From: Streptomyces sp. NRRL WC-3605
GTDB lineage: Bacteria; Actinomycetota; Actinomycetes; Streptomycetales; Streptomycetaceae
DNA: 64,000 nt
Assembly (NCBI RefSeq): GCF_001509795.1
Contig: NZ_LLZN01000056.1
Coordinates: forward strand, 1-64,000
Direction of reading: 5' to 3'
Part shown: piece after piece, positions 19,812 to 27,190 of the stretch
Position numbering within the stretch: position 1 is the stretch's first letter
Layout: every line of letters starts with the position of its first letter
Translations under genes and position numbers: made by a program
Notes under the pieces: model-generated
The model's database searches: none
Told to the model about the DNA's origin: nothing
Seen by the model: the letters and a program-made list of their open reading frames with translations, nothing else

Positions 19812-21284
19812 TCATTCGCCCCGCCACCAGCGCAGGAAGCGCCCCAGCAGACCTGGGCGGGCGGCCGGCTCGGGGGGCGCGGCCGGTGCCGGCGCCGGGG
19901 CGGCGGCGGGCGCCGGGATCCTCGGCTGCCGTTCCGGGGTGCCGACCTGCCAGGTGCTGACACGGGGCGAGGCGAGCGGGTGCGCGGGCCGCGCCATCAC
20001 GTCCTGCTGCGGCTTCGGCGCGAACTTCACCGGCAGCTCCACCAGATGCCGGTTCGAGATGGACGACCACCAGCGCAGCTCGTCCTCGGGGCAGGCGAGC
20101 TGCACGTCCGGCAGCCGGGTCAGAAGCGCGTCGACGCCGACGTCGGCGATGGCGCGGCCGATGTCCTGGCCCGGGCACTCGTGCGGGCCGCCGCCGAAGG
20201 CGAGATGGGACCGGTTGCCCTGCATGTGGGCGGAGAGGTCGGGCCGGACCCGGGGGTCGACGTTGCCCGGCGCGATCCCCATGATGAGGGCGTCGCCCTT
20301 GCTGATGTGCTCCCCGCCCAGCTCCGTGTCGTGCTTGGCGACGTACGGAAGGACGGTGCTGAACGGCGGCTCGTCCCAGAGGGACTGCTCGACCGCCTCG
20401 GGGACCGTCATCTGCCCGCCCTTGAGCTGCGCGCGGAACCGCGGGTCGGTGAGCACCACCCGCAGTACGTTGGCGATCAGGTTCGCGGTCGCCTCGTAGG
20501 CGGCGACCAGGATGATCCGCAGATGCTGGCTGACCTCGTCGTCGGTCAGCCGCGCCGGGTGGCCGATCAGATGGCTGGTGAAGTCGTCCGCGGGCTCGGC
20601 GCGCCGGCGGGCGGTCAGCCGCATGAGCACGTCCATCAGGTACGCGTTGCTGGCGATGGCCGTCTCGCTGCCCTTGGGCATGTCACGGGCGGCCTGCACG
20701 ATCCGGTCGTTGTACTCGTCGGGCATGCCGAGGATCTCGCACATCACCATCATCGGCAGGTGCTCGGCGAACTGGCTGACCAGGTCGGCGCCCCCGGCCT
20801 CGCAGAACTGGTTCACCAGGTGCTGCGTGGCACGGTTGATGTACCGGCGGATCCCGCGGTGGTCGATGGTGGAGATGGCGCCGGTGACCGCGCCCCGCAG
20901 CCGCAGGTGCTCGTCGCCCTCGGCGTGGACGCAGATGGGCTGCCAGGCGAAGTGCGGCATCATCGGATGGTCGGGCTTGACCGTGCCGTCCTGCAGGGCC
21001 GACCACAGCCGGGTGTCGCGGCAGAACTGCGAGGGGCTGCGCACCATGTGCAGGTTCTCCGCGTGGCCGAGCACCACCCACACGGGCACGTCGTCGTGCA
21101 GCAGCACCGGGGCCACGGGCCCGTGTTCCGCGCGGAGCTTCTCGTACACGGCTCCCAGGTCCTCCGCCTCGGGCCCGTACAGCCGGCGCAGCCCGCCGGG
21201 GCCGATGCCGTGCGCGGGGCAGCCCGGGGGCGGGGTGGCCATGGGATCGTCCATACCGGTCGGGAAAAGGGATTCAGACGTCAC
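19812..21284 (-). CDS. rarE: Conservon cytochrome P450 RarE (CYP157-like, lacks ExxR)
   Basis: A 490-residue P450-fold protein. The heme-thiolate segment is intact (FGGGPHECPGQDIGRAI), but the K-helix ExxR motif is replaced by QSLW in AVEQSLWDEPP. In the I-helix the usual catalytic Thr after the acidic residue is Ala (AAYEATANL). CYP157-family members of conservons are known to lack ExxR, so this is a family trait and not a mutation. It is the last gene of the rarABCDE operon, which in S. coelicolor forms a membrane-associated G-protein-like regulatory complex affecting aerial growth and antibiotic production. GTG 21284 with a CGGAG site is chosen over farther starts. The Pro/Ala-rich tail (about the last 60 residues) looks disordered. 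Confidence 0.87.
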   Translation of the reverse strand: MTSESLFPTGMDDPMATPPPGCPAHGIGPGGLRRLYGPEAEDLGAVYEKLRAEHGPVAPVLLHDDVPVWVVLGHAENLHMVRSPSQFCRDTRLWSALQDGTVKPDHPMMPHFAWQPICVHAEGDEHLRLRGAVTGAISTIDHRGIRRYINRATQHLVNQFCEAGGADLVSQFAEHLPMMVMCEILGMPDEYNDRIVQAARDMPKGSETAIASNAYLMDVLMRLTARRRAEPADDFTSHLIGHPARLTDDEVSQHLRIILVAAYEATANLIANVLRVVLTDPRFRAQLKGGQMTVPEAVEQSLWDEPPFSTVLPYVAKHDTELGGEHISKGDALIMGIAPGNVDPRVRPDLSAHMQGNRSHLAFGGGPHECPGQDIGRAIADVGVDALLTRLPDVQLACPEDELRWWSSISNRHLVELPVKFAPKPQQDVMARPAHPLASPRVSTWQVGTPERQPRIPAPAAAPAPAPAAPPEPAARPGLLGRFLRWWRGE

Positions 21285-21378
21285 GATGGGGGCTCCGAAA
21301 CGAGGTTGTCCGGTTGCGGGAGGTATCGGGAGGGAGGGCCCGGTCGGCACCGGCGGCGCGGCTCGACCGGTGTGTGGC

Positions 21379-21999
21379 TCACACAGGCGTCTTCGCCGTC
21401 GCCAGCGCGTGCAGGAAGTGCATGAGGGTCATCAGGACGTCCCGGCTGGAGGCCCGCCGGCGGACGTCGCACTCGACGATGGGGATCTCCTCGGCCAGGT
21501 CGAGGGCCGTGCGCAGCTCGGAGACGGCGTAACGGGGGGCGTCCGGGAAGGTGTTGACGGCCACGACGAACGGCACGCCACGTTCCTCGAGCCGCCCTAT
21601 GACGTCGAAGCTGACCTCCAGGCGGCGGGTGTCGGCCAGGACGACCGCGCCCAGCGCGCCTTCGAACAGCCCGTTCCACAGGAACCAGAAGCGTTCCTGG
21701 CCGGGGGTGCCGAACAGGTACAGCACGAGCTGTTCCGTGATGCTGATGCGGCCGAAGTCCATGGCGACGGTGGTCGCCGTCTTGGTGTCCGAGCCGTAGT
21801 TGTCGTCGACGCCGATACCGGCCTGCGTCATGGTCTCCTCGGTGGTCAGCGGTTTGATCTCGCTGACCGACCCGACCATGGTCGTCTTGCCGACGCCGAA
21901 GCCACCCACGATCACGATCTTGACCGCGGCCTCGGCCGTGTGCGGCAGTTGGTCCTCGGTCCGTGGACCAGGGACGACGTCAGAGCTTTTGAAGTCCAT
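21379..21999 (-). CDS. rarD: Conservon small GTPase-like ATP/GTP-binding protein RarD (CvnD)
   Basis: A 206-residue P-loop GTPase-like protein. It has Walker A GGFGVGKTT near residue 35, a switch-like threonine region (EETMTQAGIGVDD), a DFGRI segment in place of DxxG, and a VVAVNTF segment in the NKxD position. It is the CvnD component, likened to the G-protein subunit of the conservon complex. It overlaps the end of rarC by 20 bases. The guanine-specificity motif is degenerate, as in most CvnD proteins. Confidence 0.9.
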   Translation of the reverse strand: MDFKSSDVVPGPRTEDQLPHTAEAAVKIVIVGGFGVGKTTMVGSVSEIKPLTTEETMTQAGIGVDDNYGSDTKTATTVAMDFGRISITEQLVLYLFGTPGQERFWFLWNGLFEGALGAVVLADTRRLEVSFDVIGRLEERGVPFVVAVNTFPDAPRYAVSELRTALDLAEEIPIVECDVRRRASSRDVLMTLMHFLHALATAKTPV

Positions 22000-22381
22000 G
22001 CATCACCGCTTCGAGGATCGATCGGTCAGCGACGGCCTGGCGCACGATCGGAGCGCGGGCGGTCACCAGCCCGGCCGTGAGCATGTCGGTGAGGACGACC
22101 GTCATCATGCTGAACGGCAGGTTGAGATAGGCCGAGAGCTCGGCCACGGACAGGGGGGCCGTACACAGCCGGAGCAGTGCCGACTGTTCGGGAGTGGCCG
22201 AGGGCGGGGGGTCGGCGCGCGCCACGATCAGCGTGACGAGGTCGAGGTCCCCGTCCCGCTCGCCGCCGTCCGGGCCGGCCACGACGAACAGCCGTTCCGG
22301 GTTCTTCTGCTTCCCCGCGGGGGCGGGCGGTGGCGGTAAGTGCTCGTGGGGTTCTCGCCGCTGGCGTTTCGGAGGCGTCAT
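21980..22381 (-). CDS. rarC: Conservon DUF742 protein RarC (CvnC), TTA-containing
   Basis: A 133-residue DUF742 protein with the winged-helix-like segment PLSVAELSAYLNLPFSMMTVVLTDMLTAGLV. It is the third conserved component of conservons and binds the other subunits in the S. coelicolor model. Codon 15 is TTA (22337-22339 on the plus strand reads taa), so synthesis should need bldA tRNA. It overlaps rarB by four bases and rarD by 20. Confidence 0.9.
   Translation of the reverse strand: MTPPKRQRREPHEHLPPPPAPAGKQKNPERLFVVAGPDGGERDGDLDLVTLIVARADPPPSATPEQSALLRLCTAPLSVAELSAYLNLPFSMMTVVLTDMLTAGLVTARAPIVRQAVADRSILEAVMHGLQKL
22337..22339 (-). promoter_or_regulatory. TTA codon (bldA dependence) in rarC
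   Basis: Codon 15 of rarC is TTA on the minus strand, within the Pro-rich N-terminal part. Because the operon is tightly overlapped, stalling here could also lower rarD and rarE translation. Confidence 0.8.
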
Positions 22382-22785
22382 ACGGTCTGCCCGTTCCGCC
22401 GGGGCGGACTGGTGAGATGGGCGCCGATGCGGGCCACGAGGTCGGACATGCGGTTGCTCATCAGGCCGGGCTCGGCGAACGTGTCGGAGAGGACCGCGAG
22501 ATAGGCGTTGGCGCCGGCGGCCATCAGATAGAAGTAGCCGCCGTTGATCTCGATCAGGACCATCTTCATCTTGCCGTCGCTCTTCGGGATCTCCTGCGCG
22601 ACCGCGCTGGCCAGGCTCTGCAGGCCGGCGCAGGCCGCCGCGACCCGGTCTGCGGTGTCGGGTTCACCGCCGTAGCGGGCGATGCGCAGACCGTCGGCGG
22701 ACAGCACGACGATCATCTGGATGCCTGGTACGCCGTCGTAGAGCTCCTTGAGCATCCAGTCGAAGTTGGCACGCTGCTGGATCAC
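22378..22785 (-). CDS. rarB: Conservon roadblock/LC7 protein RarB (CvnB)
   Basis: A 135-residue roadblock/LC7-domain protein (WMLKELYDGVPGIQMIVVLSADGLRIA). Such proteins regulate small GTPases (MglB-like). In conservons CvnB bridges the sensor CvnA and the GTPase CvnD. Start and stop overlap the neighbouring genes by four bases on each side, indicating coupled translation. Confidence 0.92.
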   Translation of the reverse strand: MIQQRANFDWMLKELYDGVPGIQMIVVLSADGLRIARYGGEPDTADRVAAACAGLQSLASAVAQEIPKSDGKMKMVLIEINGGYFYLMAAGANAYLAVLSDTFAEPGLMSNRMSDLVARIGAHLTSPPRRNGQTV

Positions 22786-24380
22786 TTGAGGTCCCCCTCG
22801 TCATCGGCCTCGGGGCGGGCCGGTTGGGTTCGCGGTTGGAGTGTGAGCGGGTCCGGCTTGTCCTTGAGTCCGTTCCAGAACGCCTCGACCCAGGCGCCGG
22901 GCACGGGCTCGTCCTCCGCCGGCGCGGCGGGCTCGGGCTCGGGTGCGCGGGACGTCGACCAGATCGTCGGACGGCCCTCCCGTTCCGCCTGCTCGATGGC
23001 CGCCTGCTCGGCGATCCGCTTGCTGAGCGGGGTCTTCACCCGGCTGCGGCGCTGGGGCAGCCCGTTCGGGGTCCACTCCGTGACGACGGGGACGTCGTCC
23101 TCCATGGAGACCGCCGCGGGGATCTTGGGGCTGGTGGGGCGGCGCTTCTTGGGAGCGCGCTTGGGGCCTTCGAGCACGTCGGGGCCCTCCGCCTTGGGGG
23201 CGGCGCCGGCGCCGATGCCGTGGGCGAGACCGGGGGCCGGCTCGGTGGTCATCATGTCGCGCGGCACGACGAGGACGGCGCGGACACCGCCGTACGCCGA
23301 CGAGCGCAGCGAGACCTGCATGTTGTACGCCGTGCACAGGCGTCCGACGACGGCCAGGCCGAGACGCGGGGACTCGCCGAGGTCCTGGAGGTCGGTGCCC
23401 TGCTTGGCCCGTTCGAGCATGCCCTCGACCCGGGCGCGGGCCTCCTCGCTGAGGCTGACGCCGGCGTCCTCGATCTCGATGGCGACGCCGGTCTGCACCT
23501 CGGTGGCGGTGACGTGCACCTTGGTCTGCGGCGGCGAGTAGCGCGTGGCGTTGTCGAGGAGTTCGGCGGCGGCGTGGATGACGGGCTCGACGGAGATGCC
23601 GGCGATGTTGACCTTGGCGATCGAGTCCAGGCTGATGCGCCGGTACTCGAGGATGCGCGACATGGCGCCGCGCAGCACGCTGTACAGCGGGACGGGGTCG
23701 GGCCACTGGCGCCCGGGACGGCCGCCGCCGAGCACGGAGATGGAGTCGGCGAGGCGGCCGATCAGCATGGTGCCGTGGTCGATGCGCAGGAGGTCGTCGA
23801 AGACCTCGGGGTTGCGCCCGTGGTCCTCCTCCATCTCCCGCAGTTCCACGGCCTGCTGGTGGACGATCGACTGGACGCGGCGGGCGATGCTGACGAAGGA
23901 GCGCTGCGCGGAGTCGCGGAGGGCTTCCTCATGGTCGACGAGGTCGATCATCTGGCGGACGAACTCGATCTGCACGGGGGGCAGTTCCGCGTACGACGGG
24001 TCGATCTCCGCCAGATCCCGCATCACCTCGTACGGTGAGGCGCCGCACCGCAGCCGGTGGATGGCGGCCGGCGTGATCTCCGTGGCGAGGCGGACCATCT
24101 CCTCCTCGTGGGCGGCGACCCGGCGTTCCAGATACGCGGTGTGACGGGCGTGCTCGACCTGTGCGTCCCGCAGGGCGCGGCCGCGGCGCACCGCCTCGGC
24201 CGCGCAGGCCAGTACGAGCATGAGGGCCACGACACCGCACACGCCGACGGCCGTCCGGGCCGGTTCCGCCACCACGGCGACGGCGGCTCCGGTGGCCGCG
24301 GCCATCGCTATGGCCGGCAGCAGAAGCACGCGCGCGTAAGGGAGTTCACGCCGACGGGGCGGGGATTGAACGCTCACCAT
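22782..24380 (-). CDS. rarA: Conservon sensor histidine-kinase-like ATPase RarA (CvnA)
   Basis: A 532-residue membrane sensor. Two closely spaced N-terminal transmembrane helices (about residues 18-60) lead into a coiled-coil region and then a HATPase_c domain with the N-box ELLDNATRYSPP and a DAGVSL G1-type box. There is no extended extracellular domain and no paired response regulator. The C-terminal 150 residues are charged and low-complexity. As first gene of the conservon it is taken as the receptor-like subunit. RarA-type proteins carry an ATPase fold; kinase activity is not established. Confidence 0.9.
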   Translation of the reverse strand: MVSVQSPPRRRELPYARVLLLPAIAMAAATGAAVAVVAEPARTAVGVCGVVALMLVLACAAEAVRRGRALRDAQVEHARHTAYLERRVAAHEEEMVRLATEITPAAIHRLRCGASPYEVMRDLAEIDPSYAELPPVQIEFVRQMIDLVDHEEALRDSAQRSFVSIARRVQSIVHQQAVELREMEEDHGRNPEVFDDLLRIDHGTMLIGRLADSISVLGGGRPGRQWPDPVPLYSVLRGAMSRILEYRRISLDSIAKVNIAGISVEPVIHAAAELLDNATRYSPPQTKVHVTATEVQTGVAIEIEDAGVSLSEEARARVEGMLERAKQGTDLQDLGESPRLGLAVVGRLCTAYNMQVSLRSSAYGGVRAVLVVPRDMMTTEPAPGLAHGIGAGAAPKAEGPDVLEGPKRAPKKRRPTSPKIPAAVSMEDDVPVVTEWTPNGLPQRRSRVKTPLSKRIAEQAAIEQAEREGRPTIWSTSRAPEPEPAAPAEDEPVPGAWVEAFWNGLKDKPDPLTLQPRTQPARPEADDEGDLK

Positions 24381-24830
24381 GTGGGCCCTCTGAAAGAAAT
24401 CGGGTGGGTGTACGGGGGGCTTGCAGGGGGGTACGTCATGGGTATGTCGGACTTTCCCGAGCTATAGGGAACAAGCGCACGAATACACCTCAACTCGGTG
24501 CGCTGCGGGCGAGCTTAGTCCGACCGGATCATCGCCGTGTCATATTCAGCAAGCGCCTGAAATGGCCCGTGCGACAGGAGTACCCTCGGCTCTTTTGCAC
24601 GCTGGGGATGCATTCGAACACGGAACGTCATGCCGTGCGGACGTGCGAACGCCACTCACCGTGACGAGTGAGAGAGGCCGTTCCCGGGCGACGGAAGCGA
24701 CCGAGAGGCAGGCGGGGCGGGCGAGGCCCGCCGGGCGGATGTGGCACGCGAGACGAACCGAACACGCGCCTGAGTCAAAAAGGGCGAGAAACACGAAAGG
24801 CAAGGAGTCACGCACTCCCTGCCACTCTCA
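24381..24830. other. Divergent promoter region between rarA and helR
   Basis: About 450 bases with noticeably lower GC than the genes. It has no convincing coding frame. It contains a 7-bp inverted repeat (24474-24480 with 24498-24504, AGCGCAC/GTGCGCT) that could be an operator or a hairpin. The rarA promoter should lie in the left part. Confidence 0.45.
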
Positions 24831-24844
24831 ACTTATAGCGCACA

Positions 24845-24867
24845 GGGGGCCTTGCGGCAAGGCCCCC
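24845..24867. promoter_or_regulatory. Rifamycin-associated-element-like palindrome upstream of helR
   Basis: A perfect inverted repeat with 10-bp arms around CGG, with the core CTTGCGGCAAG flanked by runs of G and C. As I recall it, this core is identical to the rifamycin-associated element (RAE) that precedes rifamycin-inactivating and HelR genes in actinomycetes. A TATAGC hexamer at 24834-24839 would place transcription initiation inside the palindrome. Confidence 0.8.
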
Positions 24868-24942
24868 TCGATGGCGCACAATCTCCGGTCTGACCAGGAG
24901 AGACCCCGTCCTGGCCCCTCGGCCTCTGATCGGAGACCCCGC

Positions 24943-27126
24943 TTGCACCCTCTGCGCACCACCGCGTTCGCCCTCGACGACCGTCGACGGGCCAAGGCCG
25001 ACCCCGCCCTGATCGCCGACGACGACCGGCACTTCGCCGCCATCGCCCGCTGCCTCGAGGAGACGACGGCCGACCTCACCGAGCGGCTCGCCGCCGAACG
25101 CAGGGCGGAGGGCGGCCTGGGCAGGCAGGCCATGGACCGGGACACCGAGATCCACCGCCTCACCGCCCGGCTGCGCACCCTGCGCCGCTTCGGCCTGGAC
25201 CTGTGCCTGGGCCGGATGGTCTTCGCGGACGACCCGCGGCCCGTGTACGTGGGACGGCTCGGCCTGACCGACAGCACGGGCCGCCGGCTGCTGGTCGACT
25301 GGCGCTCCCCCGCCGCCGAGCCCTTCTTCGGCGCCACCCACGCCCGCCCGATGGGCCTGGCCAGCCGCCGCCGCTACCGGTGGACCGACGGCCGGATCAG
25401 CGACTACTGGGACGAGGTGTTCACCCCGGAGGGCCTGTCGGGGCACGCCGCGCTCGACGACCAGTCCGCGTTCGTCGCGAGCCTCGCCGGGAACCGCTCG
25501 GCCCGGATGCGGGACGTGCTCGGCACCCTCCAGGCCGACCAGGACGCCATCATCCGTGCCGGGTCCCGGGGCGCGCTCGTCGTCGACGGCGGACCGGGCA
25601 CCGGCAAGACCGTGGTCGCCCTGCACCGCTCGGCCTACCTCCTGCACGCCGACCCGCGCCTCGGGCACCGCAGGGGCGGCGTGCTGTTCGTCGGCCCGCA
25701 CCGGCCCTACCTGGCGTACGTCTCCGACGTGCTCCCCAGCCTCGGCGAGGACGGCGTGCAGACCTGCGTACTGCGCGACCTCGTCGCCGAGGGCGCCACG
25801 GCCGGCGTGGAGACGGACCCGGGGGTGGCCCGGCTGAAGTCGTCCGCGGACCTGGTGCGGGCCATCGAGAAGGCCGTGCGCTTCTACGAGGAACCGCCCG
25901 CCGAGGGCATGACGGTGACGACCCCCTGGTCCGCGATCCGGCTGACCGCCGCCGACTGGGCGGCGGCGTTCGACGCGGCGGAGCCCGGCACCCCGCACAA
26001 CGAGGCCCGCGACCAGGTCTGGGAGGAACTGCTCACCCTCCTCGCCGACCGGCACGAGGAGGACACCTCGGGCGACGACACGGAGATCCCCCCGCAGTTG
26101 CTGCGCCGAGCGCTGGAGCGGCACAGGGAGCTGCGCACGGCCTTCGACCGGGCCTGGCCGCTCCTGGAGGCCGCCGACCTGGTCGGCGACCTGTGGACGG
26201 TGCCCGCGTATCTGCGCCTGTGCGCCCCGTGGCTCGCCCCGGACGAGGTACGGCTGCTCCAGCGCGAGCGGCCGGACGCCTGGACGGTGTCCGACCTTCC
26301 GTTCCTGGACGCGGCCCGGCAGCGGCTCGGCGACCCGGAGGCGGCCCGGCGCCGGCAGCGGCACGCACGGACGCTGGCCGCGCAGCGTGAGCGGATGACG
26401 CGGGTCGTGGACAACCTCATCGACGCCGTCGCGGACTCGGGCGCCGACGGTGACGACGGCGAGGGCCTGGTACGGATGCTGCGCGGTCAGGACGCGCAGG
26501 TCAGCCTGGTCGACGAGACGGAGTTCGACGAACCCGACCCGGATCTGCTGGCCGGCCCGTTCGCGCACATCGTCATCGACGAGGCGCAGGAACTCACCGA
26601 CGCCGAGTGGCAGATGCTGCTGCAACGCTGCCCGTCCCGGAGCTTCACCATCGTCGGTGACCGCGCCCAGGCCCGGCACGGCTTCCCCGAGTCCTGGCGG
26701 GAACGCCTGGAGCGGGTCGGTGTGGACCGGGTCGAGGAGGCGTCCCTGACCGTCAACTACCGCACCCCGCGGGAGATCATGGCGGAGGCGGAGCCGGTGA
26801 TCCGGGCCGTGCTGCCGGACGCGAACGTGCCGACGTCCATCCGCAGCGCAGGGCTCCCCGTCGGGCACGGCCCCGTCTCGGACCTGGACGCGGTCGTGGA
26901 CGCCTGGCTGGCGGGGAACGCCGACGGGATCGCCTGTGTCATCGGCGCCCCCGGCTTCCCGTCGACGGACCGGGTGCGGTCCCTTCCGCCGGAGCTGACG
27001 AAGGGGCTGGAGTTCGACCTCGTCGTGCTGGTCTCGCCCGAGCGTTTCGGCGAGGGCGTCGAGGCCGCCGTGGACCACTACGTGTCGATGACCCGGGCCA
27101 CCCGGCAACTCGTCGTCCTGCGGTGA
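24943..27126 (+). CDS. helR: HelR-like RNA polymerase-recycling motor ATPase (rifamycin protection)
   Basis: A 727-residue superfamily-1 ATPase of the HelD/HelR type. The N-terminal helical arm (residues about 15-75, Glu/Arg-rich, as used to enter the polymerase secondary channel) is followed by a VYVGRLGLTD-WRSPAAEPFF domain. Walker A is GGPGTGKT (about 216-223), with a Walker B-type VIDEAQEL near 543 and the terminal STDRVRSLPPELTKGLEFDLVVL motif. HelR displaces rifamycins from RNA polymerase and gives tolerance. The upstream RAE-like element supports HelR over generic HelD. TTG 24943 has a CGGAG site and matches where homology begins; ATG 24871 is an alternative. Confidence 0.82.
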   Translation: MHPLRTTAFALDDRRRAKADPALIADDDRHFAAIARCLEETTADLTERLAAERRAEGGLGRQAMDRDTEIHRLTARLRTLRRFGLDLCLGRMVFADDPRPVYVGRLGLTDSTGRRLLVDWRSPAAEPFFGATHARPMGLASRRRYRWTDGRISDYWDEVFTPEGLSGHAALDDQSAFVASLAGNRSARMRDVLGTLQADQDAIIRAGSRGALVVDGGPGTGKTVVALHRSAYLLHADPRLGHRRGGVLFVGPHRPYLAYVSDVLPSLGEDGVQTCVLRDLVAEGATAGVETDPGVARLKSSADLVRAIEKAVRFYEEPPAEGMTVTTPWSAIRLTAADWAAAFDAAEPGTPHNEARDQVWEELLTLLADRHEEDTSGDDTEIPPQLLRRALERHRELRTAFDRAWPLLEAADLVGDLWTVPAYLRLCAPWLAPDEVRLLQRERPDAWTVSDLPFLDAARQRLGDPEAARRRQRHARTLAAQRERMTRVVDNLIDAVADSGADGDDGEGLVRMLRGQDAQVSLVDETEFDEPDPDLLAGPFAHIVIDEAQELTDAEWQMLLQRCPSRSFTIVGDRAQARHGFPESWRERLERVGVDRVEEASLTVNYRTPREIMAEAEPVIRAVLPDANVPTSIRSAGLPVGHGPVSDLDAVVDAWLAGNADGIACVIGAPGFPSTDRVRSLPPELTKGLEFDLVVLVSPERFGEGVEAAVDHYVSMTRATRQLVVLR

Positions 27127-27141
27127 CCGCGGGTGGCCGGC

Positions 27142-27169
27142 CCGGTCCGGGGGTCGTGCCCCGGACCGG
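27142..27169. terminator. Convergent hairpin terminator between helR and helY
   Basis: A perfect 11-bp stem (27142-27152 with 27159-27169) and a six-base loop, 16 bases after helR and 22 bases beyond the helY stop. It can serve both converging genes. Confidence 0.85.
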
Positions 27170-27190
27170 CGCGGCCCCGGTCCCGTCCGC

